Of a stretch of 64,000 nucleotides of DNA, positions 51,432 through 59,015 are shown piece by piece. Each line of letters opens with the position of its first letter. Position 1 is the stretch's first letter. The position numbers were made by a program, and so were the translations under genes. The notes below the pieces were generated by a model that saw only the letters and a list, made by a program, of their open reading frames with translations, did no database searches and was not told the origin of the DNA. Origin of the DNA: Derxia lacustris (lineage in GTDB: Bacteria > Pseudomonadota > Gammaproteobacteria > Burkholderiales > Burkholderiaceae_E); contig NZ_MUHU01000002.1 in the NCBI RefSeq assembly GCF_002105195.1, positions 248,001 through 312,000 on the forward strand, in the 5' to 3' direction.

Positions 51432-52103
51432 TCAGCCCTTGGCCGCACGGCCGGCGCGCCAGGCTTCGACCTCGGCCAGCAGGCGTGCGTCCTGCTCCTG
51501 CGCAGCCAGCACTGCCGGACGCGCGGCGACGCGGGCGACATAGTCGGTCAGCACCGGCAACGAGGGCAGCAGCCCGAACCTGAGCGTCCAGGCCAGCGCC
51601 GAACCCCAGAGGATGTCGAGCGCGCTGAACCGGCCGCCGAGCATCCATGGCCCGCGCGCGAGCTGGCGCACGAAGCTGTCATACATGGTGTCGAAGTCGC
51701 TGTAGGGGCACATCCCCGGCGGTGCCGGCGTGCGCTGCTGGGCCCGATCGACCAGTGCCGGCTCGAAGCACGAACCGTAGAACGCGAGCCAGCGCAGGAA
51801 GGGCCCGCGCAGCGGATCGCCGATGGCGGGCGCGAGGCCAGCCTCGGGGAACAACTCGGCCAGGTACTGGTAGATCGCGGGCTGCTCGGTCACGACCGCG
51901 CCGGCATGGACGATGGTCGGCACCTTGCCCATCGGATTGATCGACAGGAAACCAGGCTCGCGGTTCTGGCCCGACTTGAGGTCGAGCAGGCGGATGCGGT
52001 AGTCGCGCCCCTCGACCAGGCCAAGCTCGTGCAACAGGCCGAGCACGCCGGTCGAGCGCGATTGCGGCGCGTGATGAAGGGTGAAGAAACGGGGGTCGGT
52101 CAT
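51432..52103 (-). CDS. Glutathione S-transferase family protein
   Basis: The 223-residue protein starts MTDPRFFTLHHAPQSRSTGV, a thioredoxin-like GST N-terminal domain, with SINPMGKVPTIVHAGAVVTE (the cis-proline loop) and QPAIYQYLAELFPEAGLAPA. The all-helical C-terminal domain follows: FLRWLAFYGSCFEPALVDRA and RFSALDILWGSALAWTLRFG. Typical GST size. It probably conjugates glutathione to electrophiles or acts in redox; the substrate is not predictable. The start was placed at ATG 52103; an upstream frame of 123 codons is not credible. It is convergent with the CopD-like gene. Confidence 0.9.
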   Translation of the reverse strand: MTDPRFFTLHHAPQSRSTGVLGLLHELGLVEGRDYRIRLLDLKSGQNREPGFLSINPMGKVPTIVHAGAVVTEQPAIYQYLAELFPEAGLAPAIGDPLRGPFLRWLAFYGSCFEPALVDRAQQRTPAPPGMCPYSDFDTMYDSFVRQLARGPWMLGGRFSALDILWGSALAWTLRFGLLPSLPVLTDYVARVAARPAVLAAQEQDARLLAEVEAWRAGRAAKG

Positions 52104-52384
52104 GACGGGCCTCGTCGTGAGGGAAGCGGACGTGCGATCGGATCGCGCCACGTCGTCGCGCCCGTATCGGGCCAACAACCGCGGGCGCGGCCGGATCCAT
52201 CTTCGCTCGGGGCGTGACGGCCTCGCCAGCAGCTGACGCAAGGCGAGGTGAAGCCACGGCTCGACGGGCTGGCGCCGGATCACCCGGCGAGGCCCCGGGC
52301 CGCTGATGACGTCAGCCCATGCCGGCCAAGGTTGCTGCCGCGATGCCCGCTCGCCGGCGATGCCGACACACGGCCGGCCACCGG
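52104..52384. other. 281-base intergenic region with short palindrome
   Basis: No gene is supported. It contains GCTGATGACGTCAGC (52302-52316), with a central TGACGTCA octamer that could be a regulator site for the GST gene on the - strand. Nothing else was recognised. Confidence 0.3.
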
Positions 52385-54499
52385 CTACCAGGGCGTCGGG
52401 GCACTGCCGGTCGTGGCCGCACTGCCCAGCGCCGCCACCAGCGCCGGCAGCGAATCCACGGGCGGCCGGCACAGCGCGCCTTCGCAGACCCAGGCCTGCG
52501 CGCCCGCGCCGAGCGGCTTGTCGAGCGTGGCTGGCAGCGCAGCCTCGGCCGCTCGGCTTCCGGCGTCGGCCTTGTTCTCCACCGCCGCGCCCGCTTCGAG
52601 CGTTGCGCCCGCGCCGAGCGCGACGACCAGCGTGTGCGGCAGCCAGCGCCGGGCCAGCTCGGCCTGCCAGCGCGCCAGCTCGGCTTCCTGCCCGGCCGGC
52701 GCGCGCAGCACCACGGTGCGCACCGGATCGACGAACTCGCCGAGCGCGGTCGTGAGGCAGGGCATGTGCTGGCCGCCCTCGGCGATCGGGTCGTGGAAGA
52801 GCGCGAGCGCACGGCGTGCCGCATCGGCGAAGCGCATCTCGCCGGTGAGCGCTGCAAGCCTTTGCAGCGCGAGCACCGCGATGCCGTTGCCCGAGGGAAT
52901 CGCGCTGTCGTCGGCCGGCTTGCCGCGATGGATCAGCCGCTCGTGGTCATGGCTCGTGAACCAGAAGCCGCCGAGCGTCTTGTCTTCGAAGCGCGCGAGC
53001 AGCGCATCGGCAAGCTCAAGCGCGAAGTCGAGATCGACGCGCCGGAAGCCGGCCTGCATCAATTCCAGCGCCGCGTCCACGACGAAGGCGTAGTCGGCCA
53101 GATAGCCATTGTGGCGCGGCACGCCGGCCTTCCAGCTCGTGTAGAGCCGGCCGTCCACCCACACGCGCTCGCGCAGGAAGTCCATCGCGCCCCGCGCGGC
53201 GGCGAGCCAGTCGGCGCGGCCGAACACGCGCGCCGCCTTCGCCAGCCCCTTGATCGTGAGCCCGTTCCACGCGGTGAGGATCTTGTCATCGAGGCCCGGG
53301 CGCACGCGCTGCTCGCGCGCCGCGAACAGCTTGCGCCGCGCCGAGGCCAGCCGCGCCGCCGCGTCGCCGAGGTCGATGCCGAGCTGGCGCGCCACCGCGT
53401 CGAGCGGCATTGCGATGCGCAGATGCCAGTGCGCGCCTTCGAAATTGGGTTCGCCGGCGAGGTCGTAATGCAGGCGCAGCACGGCGAACTCGCCCGGCTC
53501 GACGAGGGCGGCGATCTCGTCCGGCGTCCAGACGTAGAACTTGCCTTCCTCGCCCTCGGAGTCGGCGTCGAGCGCGGAGAAGAAACCGCCGTCGGGCGCG
53601 CGCATCTCGCGCAGCAGCCAGCCGACGGTCTCGTCGCAGACGCGCGCGAAGGCGGGGTCGCCCGTCATCGTCCAGGCCTCGGCATACAGCCCGAGCAGCG
53701 GGCCGTTGTCGTAGAGCATCTTTTCGAAGTGGGGGATGGTCCAGTGCGCATCGACCGAGTAGCGGAAGAAGCCGCCGCCGAGGTGGTCGTACACGCCGCC
53801 CTCGGCCATCTTGCCGAGCGCATGCAGCATCGCCTCGGGCAGCGGCTCCAGAAGGAAGCCCATGAGGTGGGGCTGCGGAAACTTGGGCGCGTTGCCGAAG
53901 CCGCCGTTCACGCTGTCGATGCGCGGGCGCAGCGCCTCGACGGCGGCGTCGATCGGCTCGCGCGTCCACACGGGCGCGACAGCCGGCGCCTGCGGATTGC
54001 CGGCGGTGAGCGCGGCGCGGATCGCGGCGGCCTGCTTGGCGATCTGCTCGGGCTTGCTCCGGAAGAACTGCTCGGCGCGCGTCAGCAGCTCGCGGAAGGA
54101 CGGCAGGTTGTGGCGGGGCTCGGGCGGGAAGTAGGTGCCCGCGAAGAACGGCACCTGGGCCGGCGTGAGCAGCACGGTGAGCGGCCAGCCGCCGGCGCGG
54201 CGCGTCATGAGCTGGAGCGTGTGCTGGTAGATGTCGTCGAGATCGGGCCGCTCCTCGCGGTCGACCTTGATGTTGACGAACAGGCGGTTCATGAGCGCCG
54301 CCGTGTCGGCGTCTTCAAACGACTCGTGGGCCATGACATGGCACCAATGGCAGGCCGAGTAGCCGATCGACAGCAGGATCGGCTTGTTCTCGGCCACGGC
54401 GAGGTCGAGGGCTTCCTGCCCCCAGGGATGCCAGTCCACCGGGTTGTCGGCGTGCTGGAGGAGGTAGGGGCTGGTTTCGTGGGCCAGGCGGTTGGGCAT
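52385..54499 (-). CDS. YyaL/DUF255 thioredoxin-domain protein (SSP411 family)
   Basis: The 704-residue protein begins [27 protein letters not shown], the DUF255 hallmark, with a thioredoxin-like CxxC ([18 protein letters not shown], Cys50 and Cys53). The [20 protein letters not shown] segment and a large alpha/alpha-barrel follow ([52 protein letters not shown]). Family role is unclear (thioredoxin plus six-hairpin glycosidase-like barrel). It uses an AAGGAG site. A palindrome of the recurring set is at 52851-52868. Confidence 0.9.
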   Translation of the reverse strand: MPNRLAHETSPYLLQHADNPVDWHPWGQEALDLAVAENKPILLSIGYSACHWCHVMAHESFEDADTAALMNRLFVNIKVDREERPDLDDIYQHTLQLMTRRAGGWPLTVLLTPAQVPFFAGTYFPPEPRHNLPSFRELLTRAEQFFRSKPEQIAKQAAAIRAALTAGNPQAPAVAPVWTREPIDAAVEALRPRIDSVNGGFGNAPKFPQPHLMGFLLEPLPEAMLHALGKMAEGGVYDHLGGGFFRYSVDAHWTIPHFEKMLYDNGPLLGLYAEAWTMTGDPAFARVCDETVGWLLREMRAPDGGFFSALDADSEGEEGKFYVWTPDEIAALVEPGEFAVLRLHYDLAGEPNFEGAHWHLRIAMPLDAVARQLGIDLGDAAARLASARRKLFAAREQRVRPGLDDKILTAWNGLTIKGLAKAARVFGRADWLAAARGAMDFLRERVWVDGRLYTSWKAGVPRHNGYLADYAFVVDAALELMQAGFRRVDLDFALELADALLARFEDKTLGGFWFTSHDHERLIHRGKPADDSAIPSGNGIAVLALQRLAALTGEMRFADAARRALALFHDPIAEGGQHMPCLTTALGEFVDPVRTVVLRAPAGQEAELARWQAELARRWLPHTLVVALGAGATLEAGAAVENKADAGSRAAEAALPATLDKPLGAGAQAWVCEGALCRPPVDSLPALVAALGSAATTGSAPTPW

Positions 54500-54676
54500 C
54501 GCGCATGCTCCTTCGGGCTCTGAGGCTCTTGTTCGGGTTGCTGCGATGCAGTGTAGGCCGGACGGCGCGCGATGTCCGGGCACGGCGGTCGGGAATTGGC
54601 GGCGCGCGTCCGCCTCGCAACGCGCTTGCCGGTCAGGCCGCGCGGCGCGCTCGCGTCCCGCCCGCCAGCGTCCGGC

Positions 54677-55465
54677 TCAAGCGCCCGGCGCCGCCTTCGC
54701 AGCCCGCGCGCCAAAGATCGCCGTGCCCACGCGCACGATCGTCGCGCCTTCGGCGATCGCAGCCTCCAGGTCGCCGCTCATGCCCATCGACAGCTGGTCG
54801 AAGCGCGCCGCCGCCTCGGGCAGTTCGACCGCGAGCCGCGCGCGGATGTCGCCTGCAAGCGCTCGCAATGCGGCGAAGGGGCGATGCTGGCGCGCCGGAT
54901 CGGCCTCGGGTTCGGGAATGGCCATCAGTCCGCGCAACTCGACATTCGGCAGCCGCGCGACCGCAAGACAAAGCTCGCCCGCCTCGGCCGGTGCGGCGCC
55001 GCTCTTGCTCGCCTCGCCGCTCACGTTCACCTGCACGCACAGCTGCAGCGGCGCGAGACCCGCGGGCCGCTGGGCCGACAGCCGCTCGGCGATCTTCAAG
55101 CGCTCGACGGAATGCACCCAGTCGAACAATTCGGCGACAGTGCGGGTCTTGTTGCTCTGCAGGGGGCCGATGAAATGCCATTGCGGCGCGCCGATACCGG
55201 CCGGAATCGCCGAATTGCCGGGGAGGCGATGACCTATTTCATCCGCGAGCAGGCGCCGCACGGTGACAATCTTGCTTTCCGCTTCCTGCACGTAGTTCTC
55301 GCCGAAGCCATGCGCGCCCGCGCGCCAGGCCTCGATGACGGACTCGGCCGGCTGGGTCTTGGAAACCGCGAGGATCATCACGTCCGACGGTTCGCGCCCC
55401 GCCGCGAGCGCGGCCTGCTTCACGCGGTTTCCGGTGTCTTGCCACTGCTGGAATATCGACAACAT
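54677..55465 (-). CDS. YggS-family PLP homeostasis protein
   Basis: The 262-residue protein is a fold-III PLP-binding protein: VMILAVSKTQPAESVIEAWR (catalytic-lysine motif, Lys36), HGFGENYVQEAESKI, WHFIGPLQSNKTRTVAELFD and LSMGMSGDLEAAIAEGATIV RVGTAIFG. YggS/PLPBP proteins regulate free PLP and amino-acid metabolism. Two starts are possible: GTG at 55477 and ATG at 55465; ATG was chosen because family N-termini begin at this register. It is divergent from pilT with about 40 bases between, so promoters overlap. This yggS/pilT arrangement is known in proteobacteria. Confidence 0.93.
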   Translation of the reverse strand: MLSIFQQWQDTGNRVKQAALAAGREPSDVMILAVSKTQPAESVIEAWRAGAHGFGENYVQEAESKIVTVRRLLADEIGHRLPGNSAIPAGIGAPQWHFIGPLQSNKTRTVAELFDWVHSVERLKIAERLSAQRPAGLAPLQLCVQVNVSGEASKSGAAPAEAGELCLAVARLPNVELRGLMAIPEPEADPARQHRPFAALRALAGDIRARLAVELPEAAARFDQLSMGMSGDLEAAIAEGATIVRVGTAIFGARAAKAAPGA

Positions 55466-55503
55466 AATTTGTTTCACTTCACGCCTGCCCGGCGCTGCGA
55501 CTG

Positions 55504-56547
55504 ATGGATATCTCCGAACTGCTGGCTTTTGCGGTCAAGAACAAGGCTTCCGACCTGCATCTTTCGTCCGGGCTGCCACCGATGATCCGCGTCCATGGCG
55601 ACGTGCGTCGTATCAACCTGCCGCCGATGGAGCACAAGGATGTGCACGGCATGGTGTACGACATCATGAACGACTCGCAGCGCAAGTTTTACGAGGAGAA
55701 CCTGGAGTGCGACTTCTCGTTCGCCATTCCCGGTCTCGCGCGCTTCCGGGTCAATGCCTTCGTCCAGAACCGCGGCGCCGCCGCCGTCATGCGGACGATT
55801 CCCACCAAGATCCTCTCGCTCGAGGATCTGAACGCGCCCAAGGTCTTCACCGACATCGCGATGCAGCCGCGCGGCATCGTGCTCGTCACCGGCCCGACCG
55901 GTTCGGGCAAGAGCACGACACTCGCCGCGATGGTCAACCACGTGAACGAAAACGAGTACGGGCACATCCTCACGGTGGAGGACCCGATCGAATTCGTGCA
56001 CGAGTCGAAGAAGTGCCTGATCAACCAGCGCGAGGTCGGGCCGCACACGCTCAGCTTCAACAACGCGCTCAAGTCGGCGCTGCGCGAAGACCCCGACATC
56101 ATCCTGGTGGGCGAATTGCGCGACCTCGAAACCATCCGCCTCGCGCTGACCGCCGCCGAGACGGGCCACCTGGTGTTCGGCACGCTGCACACGAGTTCGG
56201 CCGCCAAGACGATCGACCGGATCATCGACGTGTTCCCGGCGGCCGAGAAGGACATGGTGCGGTCGATGCTGTCGGAGTCGCTGCGCGCGGTCATCTCGCA
56301 GACGCTGCTCAAGACCAAGGACGGCAACGGTCGCGTCGCGGCGCACGAGATCATGGTCGGCACGCCGGCGATCCGTAACCTGATCCGCGAGGCCAAGGTG
56401 GCGCAGATGTACTCGGCCATCCAGACCGGCCAGTCGCTCGGCATGCAGACGCTCGACCAGAACCTGCTCGACCTCGTGCGGCGCAACGTGATCTCGCCGT
56501 CCGAGGCGCGCACCAAGGCGCAGAACAAGGACAACTTCCCCGGCTGA
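55504..56547 (+). CDS. pilT: Type IV pilus retraction ATPase PilT
   Basis: The 347-residue hexameric secretion ATPase depolymerises type IV pili for twitching motility. It starts MDISELLAFAVKNKASDLHL, has Walker A GPTGSGKS (130-137), the Asp-box GHILTVEDPIEFVHESK, Walker B DPDIILVGELRDLETIRLAL, a His-box GHLVFGTLHTSSAAKTIDRI and the C-terminal AIRNLIREAK motif that is specific for PilT. Length is typical (344-347). pilU follows after 34 bases. Confidence 0.97.
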   Translation: MDISELLAFAVKNKASDLHLSSGLPPMIRVHGDVRRINLPPMEHKDVHGMVYDIMNDSQRKFYEENLECDFSFAIPGLARFRVNAFVQNRGAAAVMRTIPTKILSLEDLNAPKVFTDIAMQPRGIVLVTGPTGSGKSTTLAAMVNHVNENEYGHILTVEDPIEFVHESKKCLINQREVGPHTLSFNNALKSALREDPDIILVGELRDLETIRLALTAAETGHLVFGTLHTSSAAKTIDRIIDVFPAAEKDMVRSMLSESLRAVISQTLLKTKDGNGRVAAHEIMVGTPAIRNLIREAKVAQMYSAIQTGQSLGMQTLDQNLLDLVRRNVISPSEARTKAQNKDNFPG

Positions 56548-56581
56548 CGCGGGCTCACTCCTCGACCTGAAAGAACAAGAG

Positions 56582-57745
56582 ATGGAACGCGAACAGGCCA
56601 CCAAATTCGTCCACGACCTGCTGCGGCTGCTGGTCACGAAAAAGGGCTCCGACCTCTTCCTCACCGCCGATTTCCCGCCCGCCTTCAAGATCGACGGGCG
56701 CATGCATCCGGTGTCGAACCAGCCGCTGACGGCCCAGCACACGATCGAGCTGGCGCGCGCGCTCATGAACGACAAGCAGTCGGCCGAGTTCGAGCAGACG
56801 CACGAGTGCAACTTCGCGATCTCGCCGACGGGCATCGGGCGCTTCCGCGTCAATGCCTTCATCCAGCAGGGCAAGGTCGGGCTGGTATTGCGCGTCATCA
56901 ACACGCGCATCCCGACCTTCGACGAACTGCAGCTACCCGACGTGCTGAAGGACGTGGCGATGACCAAGCGCGGGCTGGTCATCATGGTGGGCGCCACGGG
57001 CTCGGGCAAAAGCACGACGCTGGCGGCGATGCTGGGCTGGCGCAACGAGAACAGCTACGGCCACATCATCACGATCGAGGACCCGATCGAGTTCGTGCAT
57101 CCGCACCGCAACTGCATCGTCACGCAGCGCGAGGTGGGCGTGGACACCGACAGCTGGGAGGTGGCGCTCAAGAACACGCTGCGTCAGGCGCCCGACGTGG
57201 TGCAGATCGGCGAGATCCGCGAGCGCGAGACGATGGAGCACGCGGTGGCCTTCGCCGAAACGGGCCATCTGTGCCTCGCGACGATGCACGCCAACAGCGC
57301 CAACCAGGCGCTCGACCGGATCATCAACTTCTTCCCGGAAGAGCGGCGCCAGCAGCTGCTCATCGACCTGTCGCTCAACCTGCGCGCGATGGTGTCGCAG
57401 CGGCTCATCCCGCTCAAGAACACCAAGGGCCGGGCGGCGGCGATCGAGGTCATGCTCAACACGCCCTACATCTCCGACCTGATCGCCAAGGGCGAGGTTT
57501 CGGAGATCAAGGAGCAGATGAAGAAGGGCCGCGAGCTGGGCATGAAGACCTTCGACCAGGCGCTGTTCGACCTGTACGAGGAAGGCCGCATCAGCTACGA
57601 GGACGCGCTGCGCAATGCCGACTCGGTCAACGATCTGCGGCTGAACATCAAGCTCAACTCGCGCAGCTCGATGAACCGCGATGTCGGCACCTCGACCGAC
57701 CATCTCGACCTGATCGCGATGACGCGCAAGGCGAGCGGCGGCTGA
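56582..57745 (+). CDS. pilU: PilT-dependent retraction ATPase PilU
   Basis: The 387-residue paralogue of PilT has MEREQATKFVHDLLRLLVTK KGSDLFLTADFPPAFKIDG, Walker A GATGSGKS, VEDPIEFVHPHRNCIVTQRE, Walker B DVVQIGEIRERETMEHAVAF and LATMHANSANQALDRIINFF. The longer C-terminal tail ending SSMNRDVGTSTDHLDLIAMT RKASGG is typical of PilU. PilU helps PilT under high load. It is in the same operon as pilT, with a GAACAAGAG-like spacer upstream. Confidence 0.95.
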   Translation: MEREQATKFVHDLLRLLVTKKGSDLFLTADFPPAFKIDGRMHPVSNQPLTAQHTIELARALMNDKQSAEFEQTHECNFAISPTGIGRFRVNAFIQQGKVGLVLRVINTRIPTFDELQLPDVLKDVAMTKRGLVIMVGATGSGKSTTLAAMLGWRNENSYGHIITIEDPIEFVHPHRNCIVTQREVGVDTDSWEVALKNTLRQAPDVVQIGEIRERETMEHAVAFAETGHLCLATMHANSANQALDRIINFFPEERRQQLLIDLSLNLRAMVSQRLIPLKNTKGRAAAIEVMLNTPYISDLIAKGEVSEIKEQMKKGRELGMKTFDQALFDLYEEGRISYEDALRNADSVNDLRLNIKLNSRSSMNRDVGTSTDHLDLIAMTRKASGG

Positions 57746-57746
57746 T

Positions 57747-57820
57747 CGGCGCCGGGCCGGGGCTCGGCGGTCAGGCGACGCGGCCTGCCCAGGCTGTCGT
57801 CAGGCGCGACCCCGGCGCCG
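57747..57820. terminator. Inverted repeat between convergent pilU and DUF2891 genes
   Basis: CGGCGCCGGG (57747-57756) and CCCGGCGCCG (57811-57820) form a ten-base perfect inverted repeat separated by 54 bases. It may help separate the convergent transcripts, though the long loop makes a simple hairpin terminator doubtful. Confidence 0.35.
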
Positions 57821-57835
57821 CCCCGCCGGGACCGC

Positions 57836-58906
57836 TCACACGCCCAGGTCCACCACGCGACGCAGCCCGCCCGACGCGAGCCTGGCCGGGTCGACGATCG
57901 GTTCGGACAGCGCCAGCAGCCCGAAGCCGGCGCCCCAGCGCCTGCGCAGACGGCTGTCGGTATCGAGCCGGCGCATCGCCGCATGCAGATGCACCTGGGC
58001 CGCGCGGGCGAACAGTTCTGCCTGCGGCCCCACGTCGCGCGCGAGGCTGCGCAGGCACCAGGCACGCGACATGAGCAGGCCGTCGAGCCGCGCGACACGC
58101 GCATCGGGGCCGTCGGCCACATGCGGCGGATGGAGCCAGAACACGAGGTCGTCGCCGCGCGGGCAGAACTCGCGCCACCAGGCCGCGAATTCGCCACTGC
58201 CGCCGTGCAGGCGGCGCATCAACATCGCCTCCATCAGCCCGGGCGAGAGCACGTCCTCGCCGCCCGGCTCGAAGCGCGCCGGATAGAGCCGGTCGGTGCC
58301 GTACCAGGCAAGGCTTCGATCGCGGATGAGCGCCGACAGCGCGCTGTCGCCGACGGCGCCGGCCCATTCATGCGCGCTCAGCAGTAGGAAGGCGCTGTTG
58401 CCCTCGCCGCCTTCCCGCAGCGGCCAGGTGACATGGGCGAGCCAGCGCTTGAGCCGGTCGGCCAGCTCGTCGGCCAGCGGCGCGAGCGCGTCGTTCCACG
58501 GTCGTGCGTAAAGCTTGCTCTGGGCCAGCCGCTGCACTTCGGTGGCGAGACGAAACATCCAGGCCCAGCCCCAGCCACGGCCGAAGTCGTGGCGCGCCGG
58601 ATGCCAGAGCGTGGTCAGTTCACCGACGATGTTCCGGGCGGTCAGGCGGACGTCCAGCCAGGCGTGCATCTCGCGCGCGAGCGGCAAGGCTGGATCGCGC
58701 CGCAGCAGGGCGACGAGCAGCCAGTGCATCTGCACGCAGCTGGCCCAGTCATCGGCGCCGTGGAAGGCCGGATGCAGGCGCGCGGGATCGCGCGGCTCGT
58801 CGGCGCCGAGCATGACCAGATCCGACTGCCAGGGAAAACGGACCGCGAGATTGTCCAGCGCGATCTGCGCGAACAGCGCCGCGATCTCGGCGCTCAGTGA
58901 GTACAT
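57836..58906 (-). CDS. DUF2891 family protein
   Basis: The 356-residue protein starts MYSLSAEIAALFAQIALDNL and contains LHPAFHGADDWASCVQMHWL LVALLRRDP, WHPARHDFGRGWGWAWMFRL, NSAFLLLSAHEWAG and EDVLSPGLMEAMLMRRLHG, the conserved aromatic/His-rich helices of DUF2891. These form an alpha-barrel, but enzymatic role is unknown. The start ATG at 58906 was chosen for its match to family beginnings; an upstream frame adds 26 residues without support. It lies downstream of the M16 peptidase on the same strand, separated by a hairpin region. Confidence 0.85.
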   Translation of the reverse strand: MYSLSAEIAALFAQIALDNLAVRFPWQSDLVMLGADEPRDPARLHPAFHGADDWASCVQMHWLLVALLRRDPALPLAREMHAWLDVRLTARNIVGELTTLWHPARHDFGRGWGWAWMFRLATEVQRLAQSKLYARPWNDALAPLADELADRLKRWLAHVTWPLREGGEGNSAFLLLSAHEWAGAVGDSALSALIRDRSLAWYGTDRLYPARFEPGGEDVLSPGLMEAMLMRRLHGGSGEFAAWWREFCPRGDDLVFWLHPPHVADGPDARVARLDGLLMSRAWCLRSLARDVGPQAELFARAAQVHLHAAMRRLDTDSRLRRRWGAGFGLLALSEPIVDPARLASGGLRRVVDLGV

Positions 58907-58959
58907 CGGGAGAATCCAAGGAATTTGACCTAGATTCGCATGTCCTACCCGACGTCCTT

Positions 58960-58998
58960 CTGCCGTCCGGCGGGTCGATTCCACCGGACGGACGGCAG
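58960..58998 (-). terminator. Imperfect hairpin between M16 peptidase and DUF2891 genes
   Basis: CTGCCGTCCGG faces CCGGACGG-ACGGCAG with a four-base insertion in the second arm. It lies 17 bases beyond the M16 stop on the - strand and may attenuate read-through. Confidence 0.4.
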
Positions 58999-59015
58999 GC
59001 CACGATGCGAGCGCG

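Noticed and set aside
52302..52316. GCTGATGACGTCAGC as an attachment site
   Set aside because: It is a single short palindrome without a second copy or integrase nearby; more likely chance or a regulator site.
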